Shown here one piece after another: positions 1-13,814 of a stretch of DNA of 64,000 nucleotides (the first letter of the stretch is position 1; the number at the start of each line of letters is the position of its first letter). The DNA is taken from assembly GCA_035578155.1 (NCBI GenBank), contig JAPWDM010000004.1:57648660-57712659 (forward strand), given 5' to 3'. The notes under the pieces are model-generated. The model did not search any database and had not been told where the DNA came from. It worked only from the letters and a program-made list of their open reading frames with translations. The stretch is from Brachynemurus nebulosus (taxonomy: Eukaryota > Arthropoda > Insecta > Neuroptera > Myrmeleontidae). The position numbers were made by a program, and so were the translations under genes.

Positions 1-242
1 TTTTTTTGAATTAATAGAAATAATGATAAAAAATTTATAGAATAAATTTAAAGTAAAAAAAGCATTTTGCATTTTATAATCCATTTTAAATAAGTATATT
101 CCATTTTTAATTTTAAATATGTTCAGCAAAACCATATTCCATTTTCTATTTTAAATGGTATCTATGAACCATTTTTCCCAGCCGTGAATTAAACTTTTTT
201 GATAAAAAATAAATAAATAAATAAATTAAAAATAATAGTACC
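1..242. other. AT-rich non-coding stretch
   Basis: No gene seen. It contains several degenerate copies of a short phrase resembling 'ccattttaaat' between 60 and 180, and an A-rich (AAAT)n run near 208-228. Probably decayed repeat DNA. Confidence 0.5.
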
Positions 243-245
243 TAT

Positions 246-426
246 GGCCGCTATTACATTGTCATAGATATAATATGTCAAAGATCTTTGATCAAATCTA
301 TGATCAAATATTAAGAAGTATCTTTAACTATGGTTAAAGAAATTTATATTATAAAAGTTGACTTATTACACTATAATATTTCTTTGATTAAATAAAACTT
401 TGACATATGACAGTGTAATAGCGGCC
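246..426. mobile_element. 181-bp MITE, PIF/Harbinger-like
   Basis: The ends are inverted copies starting GGCCGCTATTACA, continuing into a second shared block around ATGTCAAAG. The flanks are TAT on both sides (243-245 and 427-429), a 3-bp duplication that suits PIF/Harbinger elements. No coding capacity. The superfamily is inferred from the duplication length and the GGC start. Confidence 0.6.
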
Positions 427-548
427 TATATTATACACCAAGGGACGAATGTGTGACTTTCAATTCGGATTATGAAGCTTGCTGCCTGACAGCCTCTAAG
501 GGGCAACAATTAACAGGAGGGTTCAGAAGAAACACTAATTCTTATTCA

Positions 549-551
<3 letters not shown>

Positions 552-605
<54 letters not shown>
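552..605. repeat. (TA)n microsatellite
   Basis: About 27 uninterrupted TA units, immediately upstream of the repeat at 597-782. Its translation as Ile-Tyr is meaningless. Confidence 0.95.
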
Positions 606-951
<346 letters not shown>

Positions 952-1248
952 TCGCGACCTCCAATTGATGTAATAGAAACACGCGCCCGGTTCTCCACGT
1001 TGAGTGATTTCTTAACTGAATGCGACAATGGATCCTCCGGAAATCTTTGGACTGCCACTAAGATTTTATCGAGAAAACTAAGAAACGAAGCTTTTGGAAT
1101 GATGTTGACTTCTTCTAAATTATTTCACTAAAGTTCTTTTGTACTTTTCACTTAAGATCTTTTATTGATTTTTCAGTCAAACTATTTTATTTGTACTTAA
1201 AATAAGTCTTGTATTGTACTTAAAATGTACAAATAAGTTTTTTTTATT

Positions 1249-1374
1249 TTTAGTCGAATTTTTCCTTGAAAAAATTAAACTTATACAGTATACGACCAGA
1301 ACGGCGAGAGGCGAGAGTAGGGGCGCTATCCGTTTTCGGACCCGTAGAACACGAATATGTAGAAACTAAAAATG

Positions 1375-1450
<76 letters not shown>

Positions 1451-2010
1451 GGTGCAAGTAAATAACTCTCTTCCTTTTAACAGATGGTTTATCTCGGTGT
1501 ATAATTGCCGAAGACATAAATTTTTTTTCGGAATTCGCTATTTGAAACGCCGTGAGCAGCGGGGCCCCATCACGGTAGTCGAATTTTCCCCTTCATCTTC
1601 GGTATTGAATGTCTACAAGCGAAATGTGATTGAAAGTCTACAACCGAATTGTCATTTTGTTGGTTTCAAAAATGGTGATGAGTGTTCGGCTGATCGAGGC
1701 TTTAAAAAAAGTTTTTAAGTATTTAAGGGCTGTATCTCAGTAAATTTCAATTTTGTGCCGAAAACAGGTAGCAGAAAAAAAACCAACACAATTCGTACGA
1801 GGACATTCCTGCCCATGTTTATCCGCTAATTGCCTTTATGTTTTAGTTTTAAATATTAAAAAAGGACCTTAAATAGTAAACTGGAAGGCCTTTATAAAGA
1901 TATTTTTTCTTTCCAAAAATATCCAAAATTTCTATTTTATAAATACTAAAAATCCAAAATTCCTAATTTATAAATAAACAGTGAGCGCTATAGAGAGAAT
2001 TTAAGATAAT
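1249..2010. repeat. Family A repeat, rearranged partial copy
   Basis: The left part (1249-1447) matches 45249-45436 and the reverse complement of 6264-6475. It begins TAGTCGAATTTT and carries a GAGAGGCGAGAG phrase and (TA)n at the same place. The right part (about 1541-2010) is the reverse complement of 46500-46945. The two pieces therefore represent the two outer ends of the full copy at 45249-46945, with the ~1 kb middle missing. Nothing codes for a recognisable protein. Confidence 0.75.
1379..1447. repeat. (TA)n microsatellite inside family A
   Basis: About 34 TA units right after 'aatgtctga', the same junction as at 6358 and 45377. Confidence 0.95.
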
Positions 2011-3353
2011 TCTTAGATTGAACTTAGCAAAGTTAACACTAAGATTTAACTTAACATTACAATTCATAGACAGATTTTAAAATTGTCCTAGTAGAAACAA
2101 GCTTGAAGTTAGTTATAATGATACATTGTGAGGTGTATACAAGCTTTACAATTATTCACCAATTGAAAGCAATCAGAGAAACGAAAAATATTTGAATAGT
2201 AGTAGCGCGAAATATTTAAATTAATGAAAATTCTATCAGTAAATAATTAAAATTTTTAATATTTTTGCCGTAATTAATAAAATAATACAAAAGTATACAT
2301 AGTTATGTATTTTAATTTAATTTATAATAAATAACAATATTAACGGAAAAATTTGTTTATTGGAAATTTAAATTTCTTTGTTGTAAATATTATTTTAAAC
2401 TGTTTTAGAATATGTCAGTACGTAGTATAGTACCTAAGTATAGTTTGTTTGTTTAAAATGCAGAACGTAAAGACGTGGTCGCTATTAAATTTAAAATTTC
2501 ATAAAATAGGTGGTATCATGTGATTATTTTAATATTATTTTTTTTAAAAATGTGAATTGTCTTTAAAACATGTAATGTGTGTAAACAGACATAATTGTAT
2601 TATATTTGTTCTGTTTTTTATATCATCAGTTTTATGTAATCTGAGTGACTTATAAAGTTACAATAAAATATAAATTATATACTAAAATATTTGTTGATTT
2701 ATTAAAAATTGTTACAAAAGAAGTATAAAATAGATATAAACTTTGTCAATGATTTAGATTTTTATAATTTTAAACATAAACTGCGGTACTTAAAGGCCTA
2801 AAACATTAAATAATTCCAGTGTGCTTCCGATAATTTTTAACATTTCAGTATGAAAAACAACTAAAAAAAATGTAATAATAAATTAAGATTAACTAAAGTA
2901 TGGTAAAATATTATGTTAAACTACCGTTTTGTTTATAATTTACATTAAAAAAAATACGTCTGTTACACAAAAAATGTAAGTAGAAAGTCAAAATATTCTA
3001 TCACAGAAGCACACAGAAGTACGTAATAATTCCTTAGTTTTTCTGTTTTTGCACATATCTTTTAATTAGTTATCTATAAAATTGTAAGTTTTTCGTCAAA
3101 TACATGCTGCAAATCGATATTTTCGTCATACATGAAAACTTTTTTGCACCTGAAAATATTTAGAGGTTGAATTACTTATAAAACTAAGTTAATTTGATTC
3201 AATTTTTCTTTTAATTTACTTACATTTAAAATATTTATTACGTCAATACTTAATATAGATATTTAATTACGTATATTTTATATTTTTATTCGAAAAAGTT
3301 CTTTCAAATTTGATAAAATGTTTAAATGTCAAAAAATTCCATGTAAAAATATA
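2011..3353. other. AT-rich non-coding stretch
   Basis: No ORF, inverted repeat or splice-flanked segment I can support. It is extremely AT-rich, with several short A/T runs only. Confidence 0.5.
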
Positions 3354-3793
3354 CCCACCAAAAACATAAATGTGAAAAATGGGCAAGTTCTAATATGTAT
3401 TGTGTTAGCCTGAAAAAGAATTGAAATCAAAATAAACTGTCAAGTTCCAAACATATTTTTCGTGCAAAATCGGAATAAGATAAATTGTTTTAAAAAATAT
3501 ACATCAAACTTTTTTAAGGTAAATAATAGAAATTTTTCATTAGAACATGGCGAGTTTTTATTCATTTATCATGTATTACTTGGTGTTAAAAACTCCCCAA
3601 GTTCTAATGAAAAATTTCTATTATTTACCTTAAAAAAGCTTGATGTATATTTTTTAAAACAATTTATCTTATTCCTATTTTGCACGAAAAATATGTTTGG
3701 AACTTGACAGTTTATTTTGATTTCAATTCTTTTTCAGGCTAACACAATACATATTAGAACTTGCCCATTTTTCACATTTATGTTTTTGGTGGG
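3354..3793. mobile_element. 440-bp near-perfect palindrome (foldback MITE)
   Basis: Starts CCCACCAAAAACATAAATG and ends with its reverse complement. The arms are about 200 bp each and nearly identical, around a spacer of roughly 35-40 bp near 3558-3595. RNA from either strand would fold into one long hairpin. Flanks ATA/ATT give only a weak 3-bp duplication. It lies about 40 bp from the Helitron fragment. No protein. Confidence 0.8.
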
Positions 3794-3829
3794 ATTTCAC
3801 GACTTTTTGTAGGAAATATAGTTTAATAC

Positions 3830-4345
3830 AAACTGGTTCAATTTAGATAGTAGGATAGCAAGCAAGCAGTACTTATTTCTTTTTTTTTTTCGATTTGCAG
3901 TCTGATTTAGTTTTATTTTTACGTTTCTGACTGGATCTTTTACAATAGGATTCATTTGGTATTTGAACAGCGATAAAATTTGGTCGCAAAATCCACTCTC
4001 TGTCCGGAGTTTTTTGAATTTTGTTCTTTTTAAGGATAATTTTATTATCTATCTATTCGATACAAAGATCTAAGCCTATTGTACTCTGCTATTGCACTTT
4101 ATTGTGCTTTAATCTGACTCGGGTCAAAATTTATTAAGTGAACACCTTGGAGATGTCTTACTTTGGATAGTGCAACCTATGCCTGAGCACATGCGAATAT
4201 TGATGAGCCAATATCTAAAAGGGCACTATCCAGACTTAAACCTTGACTTTTATGAATCGTTATAGCGTACGCCAAACAAAGTGGGAATTGCTCCCTGTAT
4301 ACGTAAGCCCGACTGAAAATTTTGAACTTAATTTTCACAGGTTCT
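3830..4345 (-). pseudogene. Helitron helicase, C-terminal remnant
   Basis: Read on the minus strand, this gives a peptide with RAYVYREQFPLCLAYAITIH followed by HKSQGL and then ALSKVRHLQGVHLINFDPSQ. These are the last motifs (V and VI) of the Pif1-like helicase at the C-terminus of Helitron Rep/helicase proteins. In-frame stops, one just before VALSKV, show it is dead. A basic tail rich in Lys/Arg follows to about 3830. The 5' part (Rep domain and helicase motifs I-IV) is absent: similarity ends at about 4345. No CTRR terminus or hairpin was identified. The parent would catalyse rolling-circle transposition; this fragment cannot. Confidence 0.85.
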
Positions 4346-5210
4346 AAGTCACAAAATTAAATCATGACTGAATTGTATCTTCACTTTGAAAAATCATTTT
4401 CATGGCTATCGTAAACCAAGTATTTTATTCCAAATTTTTGTAAATTAAATTATTTTTGATGTTTATTAATCATAATAGGTGAAAATGTTTATACGATTCA
4501 TAGTAGGTAATTTGTTGCTATAAATAATTATTTTATTTTCATAGTTACCGGCAACTAATAGATTTGAATATTAAGGAAGGCTTTGAGTAATATTTTTTTT
4601 ATATAAAATTGCCCTGTATTTTTCCAAAGAAAGGGCACAAATAACGAAAATAACGAAAAATGTTATGATTTTAGATTTTTTCCTTTATTGTAAGACTAAG
4701 ATCTATATTCTGACTGAATTTCAATTTCCTAGGTCCACTGGAAATAGGCCAGAGGTTTTGATGATCCCTCAGTGAGTGAGTGAGTGAGTGAGTGCCAAAA
4801 TTGTCGATTTTTGGAGACCTATAACTCAGGAACTACGAAAGTTAGATCGATGAAATTTGAAATTGAGAGTGATTTCAAGTGCGTTATTGTGTATGCAAAA
4901 TTTTAATTCAATACAACAAATAGAACTAGAGTTTTTAGGGGGTCAAAAATGGCTTGAAATGGTTCGTGTAAATATAGCTTGGTGCACGTACGGCTGGTGA
5001 GAACTTGCCGACGCGCTACCGCGCTTATTGATTTAAGATGGACTTAAGTCGACCATTTGCTTATTTTAAATTTAAGTAAGAGATAAGATTGAACTTAGCG
5101 TTAAAACCGACCTAAAGTCGTCTATGAATAAGTTAAGTTTTATCTTAGCTAAGATTGATCTTAGATTTATCTTAAATCGTCTATGAATAACGCAAAGTGA
5201 CTTTAATAAC
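4346..5210. other. Non-coding; short (GAGT)n tract
   Basis: No gene. A tetranucleotide run of (GAGT/GTGA) lies at 4771-4794. The text after it (flush sequence about 'cgaaagttagatcgatgaaa') resembles untranslated tails of retroelements, but I cannot name one. Confidence 0.45.
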
Positions 5211-6475
<1,265 letters not shown>

Positions 6476-7584
6476 AAAATTCGACTAAAAAATTAAAAAT
6501 AGATATTGTTTTTTTATCATGTTGTGTAAACATCCGTACGGATTTACTATCTATTTGACTATTTTGTACCATATTGTTCAGAAAAAAGTTAACAGAATTT
6601 TTCACAAATTCCGATTAAAATATGTTTATGAAATATTAGTTTAGTTTTCCCAATTTTGTGGTTTCTGATATCACAGAACATTACGATTATTACAAAAAAC
6701 AACTTTGACAGTATAAAAATATTGTTGCATTACATAATACAAATTTAACACGATGAAATCACGAAAAATTATAACGAAACGGCCAATTGATACACTGTTT
6801 TAACAACTTAATAATTAGTCAGGTTTTATTTGGCATCCTACAACGTCAATGACTTTACAAAGTAACTTCTCAAAAATCAAAAACATTTTTTTTTAATTAT
6901 CAACAGAAGAGAAAATAACTAATTTCACATATACATACATAGATACACATATACATAGTTTACAATTTGAGATTCACTTTGCCAGAATTAAAACGAATAC
7001 CCCTAATTCAGTCAGAACTATTTCAGAACTAACTTTCGTTTTTATTGCATTAATTTTAACAAAGTACAAAGGGAACGCTTTGCTCAATCACTATTTTTTA
7101 GTTTTAAGTGGTGGTATCTTTTTCTTTTGGTGATGTGTAATTGTGTAGGTATACCGTCCATAATATTTTTAAAATTGTTAATTCTTAAGGTGCGGATACA
7201 CCAAAAAAACATTTACTTCAAATGTTTCTAATTTATTGTTTGCAATTGATTTAACTGTTTGTCAACATACTGTCTCCACGGAATAAACAATTACAAACGT
7301 ATTTTTATATCTCTAAATAAATACATATGTATACCACATATAGAAAATGACTCCAAGTAAAGAACTTCTTGTTAGCACTTTGTCGTTCGTAATAATCTCT
7401 CATCAAAAAAGGAAAAAGAAAACATAAATTTTGGATATCTAATTTTTTAAAATTAAGAATTTCTATACAGGTATTAACAGACTTAAAAACAGACCTTAGG
7501 AGTGATTTGTTTCAAAATTTTTACCGTATGTCATCGGAAGATTTAGAATTTTTAATTTTCCAAATTAGCCCGAATTTTTTAAGC
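6476..7584. other. AT-rich non-coding stretch
   Basis: No ORF with recognisable motifs and no inverted repeat found. Confidence 0.45.
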
Positions 7585-7840
7585 GCCATCCACCGGCAGC
7601 AGTACCCCAATTTTAATAAAAAAAAAAAAATAATAATAATAATAATAGTAAATAATAATAATAGTTGCATTTATGTGTTCCTGTCTATATGTGTCGTTTT
7701 TATCATTTTCCCGTTTTGGCGGCGCATGCCCTTCGATGGCGATGCCGCCGGATACTGCTGTCCGTGCCATCCACCGGCAGCAGTGTCCCAATTTTAATTA
7801 AAAAAAAAAAATTATAATAGTAAATAATAATAATAAATCA
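7585..7840 (+). repeat. Two direct copies of a retroelement-like 3' tail
   Basis: The phrase 'gccatccaccggcagcagt' occurs at 7585 and again exactly 180 bp later at 7765. Both are followed by 'cccaattttaa', a run of about 12 A, and (TAA)n. This looks like two tandem or successive insertions of a short retroposon with an A-rich tail. I cannot assign a family. Confidence 0.55.
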
Positions 7841-7904
7841 ATATAGAATTGTACAACACAATATAACTATTTGTCTTTATCTACAAGTTTAAATTTATTT
7901 ATTA

Positions 7905-9215
7905 CTAGCTGTGGCCCGCGGTTTCACCCGCGTAAAATTATCTGAATTATGAGTCAAATTACTGGGTAAATTTTAAATTAGATATTTTGAAATTCTGTAT
8001 ATAATCAATTATTTATTTTGCCTGGCCCCGTATGTCAGACAGCCCTAAAGTAACCACCTTCATATTTTAAAAGCATAGCCAATTTCCGCACCATCATGTA
8101 GATAGATACCCATATCAATAGTTTTAGAAGTATTTCTATTTTAGGCCCTTCTTGGGGCACCAAGACCTAAGGGACAATTTAACTTCACTTTCCTTTTTTC
8201 AGAGATTTCAACAGTATTTGAACAAAATTTTGTCAAAATTTCTTCAGCTTTTTACTTTCAGCTTCAAAATCTATTTGGTATCACTGATGGACAATTCTGA
8301 CCAAACGTACATCTAAATTTGAAGTTCTGAAATTTTATGCAAATTCAGTTTTTTATAGTGCATCGCTTGGCTTCCTTAACAACTCTATAGTAGACTTATT
8401 CATATTTCGATAACATAACTTATTTTGATAAAATTTTGTCAAGATCAGACCAGCTGTTTAATTAGAATCTTATTCGATAGTTCTGCGGATCAGTCTCGAC
8501 TTCATCTTACGTTTAAATCAGATATACTGAAATTCTAGCTACTATATTCATATTTCAATAGCGTATCTAATTTTCATACCTTGAGATACTCACACTGATA
8601 ATTTTAAGAGTAGGTGGTAATATTTCCGAACTCGCATTAATTTGTTTCGGATTCTTACTAATATTTAAGAAAAGGTTAAGATCCACGTAGTCGTTTATTT
8701 TGGGTCTTTTTAAGTCCCCAGAAACCTAGATGGCAATTTTAACGTCATGTTCATTTTTTTCAGAATCTCAATACTATCTGAGCAAAAAATTTAGTCAGAA
8801 TCCGTCCAACTAATTATTTTTAGTTGTTTTTGGGACTTTAGGACCGTAAGGATCAATTATAATGTAACATTTATTTTTATCAGGATCTCAAAAGTATTTG
8901 CGCAAAATTTGGTAATGATACGTCCAGTCGTTTAAGCCTTTTTTGGAGCCCTACGGTCCTGCGTGGGTAACTTTGACTTAATTCTGATATTTTTCTTTCA
9001 ATTCGTATGCCAATTTTGCCTATAGTTTTCTTTTATCATTTTTTTGATATCTACTATTACAATTTGGAACGTATAAATACAGTCCATATCTCATTTTTAT
9101 TTAAATATAAGGTTACTCCAAAATTATACTATTAACTCCAGTTCTAATGCTACTTAATCTTCTTTCTTGTAAATTTTAATGCAATTATATTTTCGTCTGT
9201 TTCGCTTAAAGATAT
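7905..9215 (-). repeat. Decayed retroelement with a GC-rich 3' terminus
   Basis: Begins 'ctagctgtggcccgcggttt', the reverse complement of a 3' terminus common in arthropod LINE/SINE insertions. The rest holds loosely repeated units with 'ttttcagaatctcaatac'-like phrases and no surviving reading frame. Related termini occur at 20076, 26500, 30040 and 51053. Confidence 0.45.
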
Positions 9216-9221
9216 TCGAAT

Positions 9222-9490
9222 TATCTATTGGTATATTATTAATATAAAAAAATTGCTTATATTATTAATATAAAAAAATTGGTTATATTATTAATATAAA
9301 AAAATTGCTTATATTATTAATATAAAAAAATTGGTTATATTATTAATATAAAAAAATTGGTTATATTATTAATATAAAAAAATTGCTTATATTATTAATA
9401 TAAAAAAATTGGTTATATTATTAATATAAAAAAATTGCTTATATTATTAATATAAAAAAATTGGTTATATTATTAATATAAAAAAATTGC
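9222..9490. repeat. 26-bp tandem repeat, about 10 copies
   Basis: The unit contains 'attattaatataaaaaaatt' and ends in GC or GG. Copies are almost identical apart from that G/C alternation. Each unit contains the palindrome TATTAATA. Confidence 0.9.
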
Positions 9491-9986
9491 TTTTTGTAAT
9501 AATTATATAAAACATATTTTTGCAGTAATATAAAAGTAGTAGGCCTCAAACTTACATGGACTTTGGTTTTTTTGTTTGTTTTTTTGTTTTGGTAACAGTA
9601 AATAGGATTAATAATAATTCACAGAACCGATAACAGCAAATAATTAATTACGTTTAAGTAAATCCAGATAAAAAACATTCAGGTGATAATGGAAAAACAG
9701 TATGCACAAATAAATAGTAATCATAGCTATTTAATTTCTAAAATTCCAAAATTATTTTTCTGGAACTAACTAACAAAATTTTAATGATTTTAATTTTATT
9801 TATAATAAATAACATAAATTGCTGTATACAGTAATAAAAAATTTACATTTTACGATTTTTCGTAAATTTCTAGGATCAGACTAAAAATTTTGCAAAATCC
9901 TTTCTTAGAGAGCGCCTACGACCCAACAGGGACCTACATACCAAATTTTAAGTTTGCATGTGTTATAGTTTTGGGGATTTCATGAT

Positions 9987-10060
<74 letters not shown>

Positions 10061-10309
10061 CAAATTGTGTTTGCTGATTGGTTTGAAGCGGCAGCAAAAT
10101 AATTTTAAAAAAATAGCATTTTACTCTCTATTATGAGGGATCAAATTATATCTTTTAGTCCCGGAATTGTAAAAAAATATTTAGTAATCAGATAAAAAAC
10201 ATTTTTTCTAATTATCTATTAACTTATTATTACCCGAGAGGTTTAATTTTTTCGAATAAATTTGGGTTTGTCTAACAAAAATTTGTTGTTTAGTAAATTA
10301 GTTTTTCTC
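9491..10309. other. Non-coding, with a (TA)n tract at 9989-10059
   Basis: No gene. About 35 TA units follow 'ttcatgatag'. The remainder is plain AT-rich sequence up to the R repeat. Confidence 0.6.
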
Positions 10310-10717
10310 CTCTTGTTGAAGAACACACTCATTATATATCTGTTAATTGCTGAGAAAGTTAGGCATTATTCAAAGGTGTGGACTAATTGTCATTACTCAA
10401 TACCCTTTTGACCAATGAAATCATAGTATTTAACATTATTCAATGGGCCGGCATTTGTTTTGTGTAAAATATATGTATCAAGTTTTAATTTATGTTGCGT
10501 AGTAACGTCCAAGTAAACAAAGTAGTTTATATTTTGTTTTGATCGTTTTATACATATTGTACAAACATTTAATGAAATTAGAAATAGATTAAAAATTTGA
10601 TTTAAATTTTATATTCAATTTTATTCAAATCAAAAAGGAAAAAAGTCGTAGAAAAAATATCGTATTCTACTCGTTTGCAATGGCTATTACTCACTCAGAT
10701 GCATTACGACACTCGTG
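10310..10717 (-). repeat. Family R repeat, 3' part (split by hAT)
   Basis: Reverse complement of about 16140-16565, including 'tgaagaacacactcatta' and 'ttgaccaatgaaatca'. The copy resumes on the far side of the hAT at 15014-15090. Together they make one R unit whose middle received the transposon. Confidence 0.8.
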
Positions 10718-11119
10718 TAGGCCTGGGTAACTCAACAAAAAATCTTGAGTTGACACAATAACTCAAGCGCACCTTACTGTGTTAACGCAGTGTTGTAACT
10801 CATTGCGCTATTTAACGCAGTAGGTATGGTAGGTATTGTAGAAACCGAATATACCTACAGAAGGTATCAAACGCATGCGGCGCACCCCTTTGTGATATTT
10901 CGTCATGATACTATCAGCATTTCCGGCCTATTTTCTGCCATTTTGTGGCGGCCTGTACACGATTAATAATACTGTCAGTATTTATTGGGGAAAAAAATGA
11001 ATTATTATTTTTATAATATAAAATTTGTATATGGATATTTCAGTAATAATGCCAGTATTTACTATTTCGAAATACTGACAGTATTACGGGTCGTGTACGG
11101 CGGTAATATCATACACATT

Positions 11120-12790
11120 TTTCAAACGTCAAGTTTTTTATAAATTTTGTTCAACTATCAAAATTTCCAGATTTCAGTGTGTTATTGTATAATGTATATT
11201 CAGTTGTGTATTCCAAAATTAATTCCTGAAAATATATGCCTTTTATGTAAGTATACTATTAAATTTCATACACAGTAGTATTTAAAACCTAGTAAATATT
11301 GTAATTATATGCAAATATTGCAAATTGAAAAATGAAAGTGGACATTTTAAGCAACAACAATAATTATTTCAAATACAAAATTACAACGAATGTTTTTTTT
11401 GATTGTTAACTGTTCGGAATTTTATGTAATGTATTAGTAAAAATGCTATTATTTTCTTGATTTTTAAATCTTATATTTTTTATTTTTCTATTCTGAGCAG
11501 CCGTATTCTTATTTTTCCAGATATCGTTATTAGTACTTAACTACTAAACAAATTGAAATCTGTTCATAAAATTATTTCAAAATACTGCCAACATTATGGA
11601 TCGTGTACAGGTCGCCTATTGTTAACGCTATTAACACGCTTGTCAACATGTCAACATCACGTTTACATTCTTTTTCGAAATTTGTTCAGCATGTATAAAA
11701 CGTATAAAAAAGTGCAGAAATCAAAATCAAATGAAACTACTAAAATGTCGTATCAAGATTTCCAGATTCCAGCGTGTTATTGTATTTCGTGGATTCCAAA
11801 TTAATAATTCCGGTATATCATAATTCCTAACAATTTCTTCTGTGTAAGTATAAAATTAAAATCTAAATTTAATGTACACTAGCGTTTAAAATCTAGTAAA
11901 TATCATAATTATATGCAAGTTGAAAAATGATTGTGGACATTATTAAAATTTTTTTACTATATTAGAAATAAGCAACAACAATAATTATTTCAAATACAAA
12001 ATTCCAACGAACGTTTTTGATTGTTAACTGTTCTGAATTCTATGTCATGTATTAGTTAAAATGCTATTATTTTCTTAATTTTTTAAATCTTATATTTTCT
12101 ATTTTTCAATTCTGAGCAATCGTATTCTTATTTTTCCAGATATCGTTATTTTATTAGTAGTTAACTACTAAGCAAATTGAAATCTGTTCACAAAATTATT
12201 TCAAAATACTGCCAACATTATGGATCGTGTACAGACCGCCCATTGTTAACGTTACTAACACGTTTGTCAACATGTCAACATCACGTTTACATTCTTTTTC
12301 GAAATTTGTTCAGTATGTATAAAACAAATGAAAAAGTGCAGAAATCAAAATCAAATGAAAGTACTAAAAAGTCGTATTAAGCGTATCAAGATTTCCAGAT
12401 TTCAGCATGTTATTATATTTCCTGTATTCCGAATTACTAATTCTCAACAGTTTCTTCTGTGTAAGTATAATATTAAAATCTAAATTTAATGTACAGTAGC
12501 GTTTAAAATCTAGTAAATATCATAATTATATGCAAGTTGAAAGTGGATATTTTTAAAACTTTTTTACTATAATTATATTAGAAATAAGAATCAAAAATAA
12601 ATATTTCAAATATTAAAATTACAACGAACATTTTTGATTGTTAACTGTTCGGAATTTTATGTTCTGTATTAGTAAAAATGCTATTATTTTCTTAGTTTTT
12701 AAGTCTTACATTATTTTGCAAAACTGAGATTCCGTATTCTTATTTTTTCAGATGTCATTATTAGTGCTGAATAAGTAGAAATCGATTCAC
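11120..12790 (+). repeat. About 620-bp tandem triplication inside the hAT
   Basis: Blocks with 'caacatcacgtttacattc' and 'ggatcgtgtacag' recur at a spacing of 624 bp (for example 11553 versus 12177). A shorter, diverged third unit at about 12700-12790 runs into the transposase start. A weaker partial unit precedes them near 11100-11200. The duplication lies in the element's 5' leader. Confidence 0.85.
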
Positions 12791-12793
12791 AAA

Positions 12794-13432
12794 ATGAACA
12801 GTAAATTAAGAAGTCATATATGGTTACATTTTTCAAAGGTCGATTCAGAAAAAAAAGTTAAATGCTTATATTGTTCCACAAAATTATCTGTGGCAAACAA
12901 ATCTACATGTAGCTTAATAAGACATATGAATAAAAAGCATTCAGCGCAGTTAATTGTACGACAGTCTAAATTACCAGAAGTATTTCAACCTGGATATCAA
13001 CAACAGCGTCAAGATCAAGATACAAATGACATCAGCAGTAATGACACAGTTTCTACAAGTCAACAGACAGATTTGGTTCCAGCATCCGTGACTCCAGTTC
13101 AAATTGCGCAACGTTCTAATTTACCTACGAATACTCAAAAAATTGATGGTTTTTTACAACGACTTCTTCCTTTAAAAAAGCAAAAAGAAATAGACAGACA
13201 ATTAATTTCTATGATTACAAAAGAATATTATCCTTTTAGTGTGGTTGAAGATACTGAATTCAAAAAATTTGTATATCTCTTAAATCCGGCATATAAATTG
13301 CCTACTAAAAAAACTGTGTCTCAGTCTTTAATACCTGCAGCATATAATAAAATTTTAGAAACAGTAAAAAATCGTCTTAACCGGGCATTTGCAATATGTA
13401 TAACTACCGATGGAAAAAAATATCAGCCCTAA
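12794..13432 (+). pseudogene. hAT transposase, N-terminal part (BED zinc finger), truncated
   Basis: 212-aa frame. Residues about 5-50 form a BED-type zinc finger: aromatic residues in IWLHF, CLYC as the first zinc pair, then SLIRHMNKKH supplying the His pair. A Gln/Ser/Thr-rich linker follows (about 55-110). A hAT-like region comes next, with IDRQLISMITKEYYPFSVVE and FKKFVYLLNPAYKLPTKKT, ending at CITTDG, where the catalytic core should begin. A stop follows within five residues, and no DDE core or hATC dimerisation domain is found downstream, so about two thirds of the usual length is missing. The Met chosen is directly upstream of the finger. It would bind DNA but not cut it. It sits inside the element with matching terminal repeats. 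Confidence 0.88.
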
Positions 13433-13814
13433 ATCCATCTGAGACCGCTACTCCGTAGTTACCCCACCATACTATTTACAATTACATTTTTGTCTATCAG
13501 TTGCTATATTTGTCCAGCGCGAGAGATTATCGAGAATGTTGTATTTATTTATATAAATGTTTAATTCATAATCTGGCCAGTCTGAGTAATTAATATATAA
13601 GTAATATTTTGAAATTAAATCAGGAGTTAATAAAATTTTGATAACAGTATGACAATATAGTTTTAATATTTTACTAGAAAATTGTAACTTTACTAATTTT
13701 ACTACTAAAATACAATTTAAGTAGAGGTAAACTATAAAAAAAGCAAAAGACTGATGAAAGACTGTTAATAATAAGTTCTTAGTTTACTCTTTATGCTCTT
13801 TATTTTAAGAAAAG

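Noticed and set aside
9222..9490. CRISPR-like array (short regular repeats)
   Set aside because: Repeats are directly adjacent with no unique spacers, in a eukaryotic context; an ordinary tandem repeat.
11553..12380. Two similar ORFs of 83 and 67 aa (MKSVHKIISKYCQHYGSC...)
   Set aside because: Produced by the 624-bp duplication in the hAT leader; they begin at non-ATG or chance codons and have no motif.
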